NCBI GenBank assembly: GCA_009918225.1
Contig: RGEP01000051.1
Location: forward strand, 1 to 9,990
Reading direction: 5' to 3'
Length of the DNA stretch: 9,990 nucleotides
Origin: Betaproteobacteria bacterium
GTDB lineage: Bacteria; Pseudomonadota; Gammaproteobacteria; Burkholderiales; Burkholderiaceae_C
Positions 5,631-9,990 of this stretch are shown here, in pieces. Each line of letters begins with the position of its first letter. Position 1 is the stretch's first letter. The translations under genes were made by a program, and so were the position numbers. The notes beneath the pieces are model-generated. The model searched no databases and was not told the DNA's origin. It saw only the letters and a list, made by a program, of their open reading frames with translations.

Positions 5631-7667
5631 ATGAACCTCACCTCCCCCCCCAATCCCCTGCTCGACGCACCCGACCTGCCCTTGTTCGATCAGATTGCCG
5701 CGCCCCATGTGGAGCCGGCCGTGGAAGTCCTGCTGCAGCAGGCCCAGGCAGCCCTCGAACAGGCGGTGGCCGACACCACCCCCGCCACCTATGACGCGGT
5801 TTCGGCGGTGTTGGATGTGGCCACCGAGCGGCTGGGACGGGCCTGGGGTGCGGTCAACCACCTCAACGCGGTGGCCGATACGCCCGAGCTGCGGGCGGCC
5901 TACAACGCCTGCCTGCCCAAGGTCACCGAGTTCCACACCAACATGGGTGCCGATGAGCGGTTGTACGCAAAGTACAAGGCCATTGCCGGCGCACCCCAGT
6001 CTGCGCAGCTGTCGCCGGCACGGGCCATGGTGTTGAAGCACGCCCTGCGCGACTTCGTGCTCAGCGGCGCCGAGTTGCAAGGTCAGGCCAAGACGCGCTT
6101 TGCGCAAATCCAGGAACGCCTGGCGGAGCTCTCGCAGAAGTACAGCGAGAACGTGCTGGACGCCACCGACGGCTTTGCCCACTACGCCAGCGAAGCCGAA
6201 CTCTCCGGAGTGCCCGGCGACGTGGTGCAGGCTGCGAGGGCCGCAGCCCAGGCCGAAGGCCGCGAAGGCTGCAAGGTCACGCTGCATTTCCCCAGCTACT
6301 TCCCGGTGATGCAGTACGCACACAACCGCACCCTTCGCGAAACCTTGTACCGCGCCTACACCACCCGGGCCAGCGAATTCGGCCCGAACGAGCGCGACAA
6401 CACCGCCTTGATGCAAGAAATCCTGGCCTTGCGCCAGGAAGAGGCCCAGCTGCTGGGCTTTGCCAACTATGCCGAAGTGAGCCTGGCGCCCAAGATGGCC
6501 CAGTCCCCGCAAGAGGTGCTGGACTTCTTGCGGGACCTCGCCCGCCGCGCGCGGCCCTATGCAGAGCGCGACATGGCTGAGCTTCGTGCTTTTGCCGCAC
6601 AACACCTGGACCTGCATGAGCCGCAGGCCTGGGACCAGGCCTATGTGAGCGAACGGCTCAAGGAAGCCCGCTACGCCTTTAGCGAACAGGAGCTCAAGCG
6701 TTACTTCACCGAAGACCGGGTCTTGAACGGCTTGTTCAAGATCATCGAAACCGTGTTCGAGGTGGCGATTCGTCCTGACCAGGCCGCGGTGTGGAACCCG
6801 CATGTGCGCTTCTACAAGGTCGAGCGTGCCGGCCAGGTGATCGCCCAGTTTTATCTGGACCCGTACGCGCGGCCCGGCAAGCGACCCGGCGCTTGGATGG
6901 ACGATGTGCGCGGCCGTTGGCAGCGCCCCGAAGGCCCGCTGCAGACGCCGGTGGCGCACCTGGTGTGCAACTTCGCGCCGCCCTTGCCGGGCCAGCCCGC
7001 CTTGCTCACCCATGACGACGTGATCACCCTGTTCCATGAGTTCGGGCACGGGCTGCACCACATGCTCACCCAAGTCAGTGACATCGGCGTGGCCGGTATT
7101 TCAGGGGTGGAGTGGGACGCGGTCGAACTGCCCAGCCAGTTCATGGAGAACTTCTGCTGGGAATGGGAGGTGCTCAAGCACCTGACCGCGCATGTGGAAA
7201 CGGGACAACCCTTGCCGCGCGAGCTGTACGACAAGATGATGGCGGCCAAGAACTTCCAAAGCGGCCTGCAGACCCTGCGCCAAATTGAGTTCGCCCTGTT
7301 TGACATGCGGCTGCATGCCGAACCGGCACAAGCTTCGCGCGTGCAGGCCCTGATGGACGAGGTTCGTGCCGAGGTCTCGGTGAACCCGCCGCCATCCTTC
7401 AACCGCTTCCAGAACGCCTTCTCGCATATCTTTGCGGGCGGCTATTCAGCCGGGTACTACAGCTACAAGTGGGCCGAGGTCTTGAGCGCGGACGCCTGGA
7501 GCGCCTTTGAAGAAACCGAGCCCCTGAGTGTGGCCACCGGACGGCGGCTGCGCCAGGAGGTCTTTGAGCGGGGCGGCTCGCGCACCGCTTTGGAAAACTT
7601 CAAGGCCTTCAGGGGCCGGGAGCCTTCGATGGACGCTCTGCTTCGGCATCAGGGGATGGCGGGCTGA
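5631..7667 (+). CDS. prlC: Oligopeptidase A, M3-family zinc metallopeptidase
   Basis: A 678-residue cytoplasmic thimet-type oligopeptidase (also called opdA) that degrades short peptides, including cleaved signal peptides; E. coli OpdA is about 680 residues. The zinc site is HEFGH with His469, Glu470 and His473, followed by the third ligand Glu499 in AVELPSQFMEN. The typical C-terminal substrate-binding segment AGYYSYKWAEVLSADAW is intact. The N-terminal half is the helical M3 domain. There is no signal peptide. ATG 5631 gives the family N terminus; no convincing Shine-Dalgarno sequence precedes it. It follows folD by 48 bases on the same strand and may share its transcript. Its last 59 bases overlap the 3' end of the convergent MFS gene. 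A run of eight C lies at codons 5-7. No key residue is missing. Confidence 0.95.
   Translation: MNLTSPPNPLLDAPDLPLFDQIAAPHVEPAVEVLLQQAQAALEQAVADTTPATYDAVSAVLDVATERLGRAWGAVNHLNAVADTPELRAAYNACLPKVTEFHTNMGADERLYAKYKAIAGAPQSAQLSPARAMVLKHALRDFVLSGAELQGQAKTRFAQIQERLAELSQKYSENVLDATDGFAHYASEAELSGVPGDVVQAARAAAQAEGREGCKVTLHFPSYFPVMQYAHNRTLRETLYRAYTTRASEFGPNERDNTALMQEILALRQEEAQLLGFANYAEVSLAPKMAQSPQEVLDFLRDLARRARPYAERDMAELRAFAAQHLDLHEPQAWDQAYVSERLKEARYAFSEQELKRYFTEDRVLNGLFKIIETVFEVAIRPDQAAVWNPHVRFYKVERAGQVIAQFYLDPYARPGKRPGAWMDDVRGRWQRPEGPLQTPVAHLVCNFAPPLPGQPALLTHDDVITLFHEFGHGLHHMLTQVSDIGVAGISGVEWDAVELPSQFMENFCWEWEVLKHLTAHVETGQPLPRELYDKMMAAKNFQSGLQTLRQIEFALFDMRLHAEPAQASRVQALMDEVRAEVSVNPPPSFNRFQNAFSHIFAGGYSAGYYSYKWAEVLSADAWSAFEETEPLSVATGRRLRQEVFERGGSRTALENFKAFRGREPSMDALLRHQGMAG
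5644..5651 (+). repeat. Homopolymer of eight C at the start of prlC
   Basis: Eight consecutive C bases fall in codons 5-7 of prlC (Ser-Pro-Pro). Such runs are prone to slippage and to sequencing error. Here the length keeps the frame open, so there is no direct sign of switching. Confidence 0.7.
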
Positions 7668-8964
7668 TCAGCGCGGCCAGGCCCATGGCCGGGCGCTGGG
7701 CGAGCAACAGCCCTAAGGCCATCAGCCACAGCGGCGCGGCCGTGGTCAGCGAAGCCGACATCACGCCATAGAGCATGGGCATGGCCACGGTGGCCGCATT
7801 GGTCACCATCATGCGCAGGCCCAGCGCCTGACCCTGACGGTCTGCAGGCGTGACCTGGTGCAGCATCGACAGCACCATGGGCTGCACCGAGCCCAAAGCC
7901 AAGCCCAAGATGGCCGAGCCCAGCATCAGGCCCAACAGCCCCGGCAGCCAGGCGTACACCACCAACACCATGGCGGCCAGGGCCATGGCCCCGCGCAGCA
8001 TCAAGGCCTCTTGGATGCGCGAAGACCAGCGCACGATGATCAGGCGAACGGCGGTGGCCGCCAAGGCAAAGGAGGCAAAGATGAAGCCGATCTCTGAGGC
8101 GCTCATCTCGCGCAGGTGCCCCACCACCGGTACGGCAAAGGTGTGGGCGTCCCAGGCCGCAGCCATGGACAGGTTCAGCAGCAGCAGCACCCGCAGCGGC
8201 CGCGATCGCAGCAGGGCCCAGGATGACGATGGCCCAGAGGGCCCAGCCGCGTTGCGGGCCGTGTCGGCCGCATGCAGCGGCTGTGGGGCAGACTTGGGCT
8301 GAGCCAGGTCTGATAGGGCTTGCGCGTGCCCCGCTGAAGGCGCCACAGGCGCATGCCCTGCTTCAGATGCAGCAGGGCCCGGCAGGGCGGGTGGGCTCAG
8401 GCGCCGCCCCACCCGTGAAAGCAGCGCCAAAGACAGCAGGGGCAAGCCGATGAGCACCACAAAAGCCCAGCGCAAGCCCGCATGGTCGATGACAAAGCCG
8501 CTCAACAGCGGCGCCAAGACATTGGACAAGGCAGGCCCCAAGGCCACCCAACTGAAGATGCGCTTGAGGTCATGCCCTTGGTGGGCCAATTGGCCAGCCT
8601 CCCGCTGAATGGCCACCGCAGCCACGCACAGTGCGCCACCGGTGAGCAAAGCAGCCAGGCCCACGGTCAACAAGCTGGGGGCCAGCGCGCTGGCGCTGGT
8701 GCCCATGAGGCCCATGACGGTGGCCAGGCGCACCGGGCGCTGCAGCCCATGCCGATCGGCCAGGCGCCCCGCCCACATGGACAGGAGGATGGGCGCCACG
8801 GCAAACAGGCTGAGGATCAGGCCCATCGTCCGTTCATCATGGCCCTCGCGCAGCACCCACAGGCTCGAGACCACCCGGGTGGCGGCCATGCAGGCGTGCA
8901 GCGCAATCAGCCCGGTGATGAGCCAGATGAAGGTGGCGGGAAGGCGGGGAGCGGCGGCGTTCAA
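7609..8964 (-). CDS. Major facilitator superfamily transporter, substrate unknown
   Basis: A 451-residue inner-membrane protein with the hydrophobicity pattern of about 12 membrane helices in two halves. The loop between helices 2 and 3 has the MFS motif A as GRLADRHG (about residues 66-73). Helices 6 and 7 are joined by a long Ala/Pro/Ser-rich, probably cytoplasmic linker (about 185-252). The start is TTG at 8964-8962: no in-frame ATG or GTG lies just upstream, and the next Met (residue 26) would remove most of helix 1. It begins 11 bases after the rmuC stop, so the two are probably co-transcribed and possibly translationally coupled; the Shine-Dalgarno sequence is poor. The C-terminal tail is soluble and its last 59 bases are antisense to prlC. 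The layout fits an exporter or a sugar/drug-type permease, but the sequence alone does not reveal a substrate. Confidence 0.88.
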   Translation of the reverse strand: MNAAAPRLPATFIWLITGLIALHACMAATRVVSSLWVLREGHDERTMGLILSLFAVAPILLSMWAGRLADRHGLQRPVRLATVMGLMGTSASALAPSLLTVGLAALLTGGALCVAAVAIQREAGQLAHQGHDLKRIFSWVALGPALSNVLAPLLSGFVIDHAGLRWAFVVLIGLPLLSLALLSRVGRRLSPPALPGPAASEAGHAPVAPSAGHAQALSDLAQPKSAPQPLHAADTARNAAGPSGPSSSWALLRSRPLRVLLLLNLSMAAAWDAHTFAVPVVGHLREMSASEIGFIFASFALAATAVRLIIVRWSSRIQEALMLRGAMALAAMVLVVYAWLPGLLGLMLGSAILGLALGSVQPMVLSMLHQVTPADRQGQALGLRMMVTNAATVAMPMLYGVMSASLTTAAPLWLMALGLLLAQRPAMGLAALISPPSPDAEAERPSKAPGP

Positions 8965-8975
8965 GCCTGCCGATG

Positions 8976-9990
8976 TTACGGCAGGGCTTGGCCCTCGCCG
9001 GCCTCGTCATCGGGGGGCAGGCCGATCAGGTCCCGTGCCGAGTCGTCGGGCAAGGCCTGAACCTCTTGGAGCTTGCGCCCCATGGCCCGGGTGCGCACTG
9101 CGGCCGCCTCAATGGTGTTGGAGGCCTCCTGCAGCTTCTTTTGCGTCTTGGCCAACACATCGCCGAATTTCCCGAATTCGGTCTTGACGGCTCCCAGCAC
9201 CTCCCAGACCTCGGCGCTGCGGCGCTCCAAAGCCAAGGTGCGAAAGCCCATTTGCACGCTGTTGAGCATGGCCAGCAGCGTGGTGGGTCCGGCCAGGATG
9301 ATGCGGTGCTCCATCTGCAAGGCCTGCATCAGGCCGGGACGGCGCAAGACCTCGGCATACAGGCCTTCAGTGGGCAGGAACAGGATGGCGAAGTCGGTGG
9401 TGTGGGGCGCCGCGATGTACTTTTCGCGAATGGTGCGCGCCTCGAGGCGGATGCGCTGCTCCAGCGCCTTGGATGCGGCCTCCACCGCAGCCGCGTCGCT
9501 GCGCTCCTGTGCGTCGATCAGGCGCTCGTAGTCTTCCCGGGGGAACTTGGCGTCGATGGGCAACCAGGTGGGGGCCGTGCCCTCGAAGCCCTGCGCGGCA
9601 CCCGGGCCGGCGCCAGACCCCAGACCCGCGCCGCCACCGCCACCGCGCTGCGGAAGCCGAATGGCGAACTCCACACGTGCCCCGCTGCCCGGCACCACCT
9701 CCACGTTCGAAGCGTACTGCTCGACGGTGAACACCTGCTCCAGCAAGGCGCCCAGCTGCACCTCGCCCAAGATGCCCCGTGTCTTCACATTGGTGAGCAC
9801 CTTGTTGAGCGAGCCCACGTCGCGGGCCAAGACCTGCATATCGCCCAGGCCCCGGTGCACCTGCTCCAGCCGCTCGGCCACCTGCTTGAAGCTCTCGCCC
9901 AAGCGCTGTTCCAGGGTGGCATGCAGCTTCTCATCGACCGTCTGGCGCATCTGCTCGAGCTTCTTCTCATTGCCCTCCTGCATCGCGGCC
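8976..9990 (-). CDS. rmuC: RmuC-family DNA recombination protein (5' end outside window)
   Basis: RmuC limits inversion-type recombination in E. coli and is predicted to be a nuclease of the PD-(D/E)XK fold. Counting from a Met codon at 9983, the visible 335 residues start with coiled coil (KKLEQMRQTVDEKLHATLEQ) and continue with the core segments LTNVKTRGILGEVQLGALLEQV, ARVEFAIRLP and LPIDAKFPREDY. Glu105 and the Asp144-x-Lys146 pair match the predicted catalytic motif. Later come DFAILFLPTEGLYAEVL and ILAGPTTLLAMLNSVQMGF, hallmarks of the family. The frame stays open through 9990 and E. coli RmuC is about 475 residues, so the true start, usually a membrane anchor and more coiled coil, lies beyond the edge; Met 9983 is probably internal. 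A Gly-rich stretch at about 113-134 separates two conserved segments. The stop is TAA at 8978-8976, just before the MFS gene. Confidence 0.94.
   Translation of the reverse strand, partial: AAMQEGNEKKLEQMRQTVDEKLHATLEQRLGESFKQVAERLEQVHRGLGDMQVLARDVGSLNKVLTNVKTRGILGEVQLGALLEQVFTVEQYASNVEVVPGSGARVEFAIRLPQRGGGGGAGLGSGAGPGAAQGFEGTAPTWLPIDAKFPREDYERLIDAQERSDAAAVEAASKALEQRIRLEARTIREKYIAAPHTTDFAILFLPTEGLYAEVLRRPGLMQALQMEHRIILAGPTTLLAMLNSVQMGFRTLALERRSAEVWEVLGAVKTEFGKFGDVLAKTQKKLQEASNTIEAAAVRTRAMGRKLQEVQALPDDSARDLIGLPPDDEAGEGQALP

Noticed and set aside
5607..7073. A 488-codon open frame on the minus strand opposite prlC
   Set aside because: Same cause: the plus strand carries an intact M3 peptidase with its zinc site, and the antisense product has no recognisable domain.
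7674..7691. CGGCC/GGCCG hairpin just past prlC as a terminator
   Set aside because: Five-base stem with an eight-base loop and no T-run on either strand, located inside the MFS coding sequence; probably chance in GC-rich DNA.

Overview
The window is GC-rich, densely packed bacterial chromosome. Gene content, protein similarity recalled from memory and gene order suggest a betaproteobacterium of the order Burkholderiales (Comamonadaceae or a relative). It is core-genome territory. I see no insertion sequence, prophage, CRISPR array, tRNA or rRNA, and no clearly novel system.

Layout: (1) 1-1321, minus strand: the N-terminal half of aceE (pyruvate dehydrogenase E1), running off the left edge. 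(2) 1322-1543: a 222-base divergent intergenic region with a candidate aceE promoter, a strong aceE ribosome binding site, a hairpin in the aceE leader and an AT-rich imperfect inverted repeat. (3) 1544-4706, plus strand: a two-component pair, made of a membrane-bound double-PAS histidine kinase and a FixJ/NarL-type response regulator 4 bases downstream, closed by a strong intrinsic terminator at 4752-4780. (4) 4811-5582, plus: folD, disrupted by an inferred internal loss of about 80 bases that shifts the frame. (5) 5631-7667, plus: prlC/opdA, an M3 zinc oligopeptidase. (6) 7609-8964, minus: an MFS transporter starting at TTG, whose 3' end overlaps the 3' end of prlC by 59 bases. (7) 8976-9990, minus: rmuC, 5'-truncated by the right edge and only 11 bases upstream of the MFS gene, so probably co-transcribed with it.

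The kinase and regulator very likely form one phosphorelay. Their divergent arrangement with aceE makes pyruvate dehydrogenase a plausible, unproven target. folD and prlC follow in the same direction after the terminator and may share a transcript; I could not find a convincing promoter for folD. rmuC and the MFS gene form a two-gene minus-strand unit converging on prlC.

The observation most worth checking is the broken folD. The enzyme is normally needed for one-carbon folate metabolism, so either the reading is an assembly artefact, or the genome has another folD or a bypass, or this is a real recent lesion. No gene-free stretch exceeds 300 bases.
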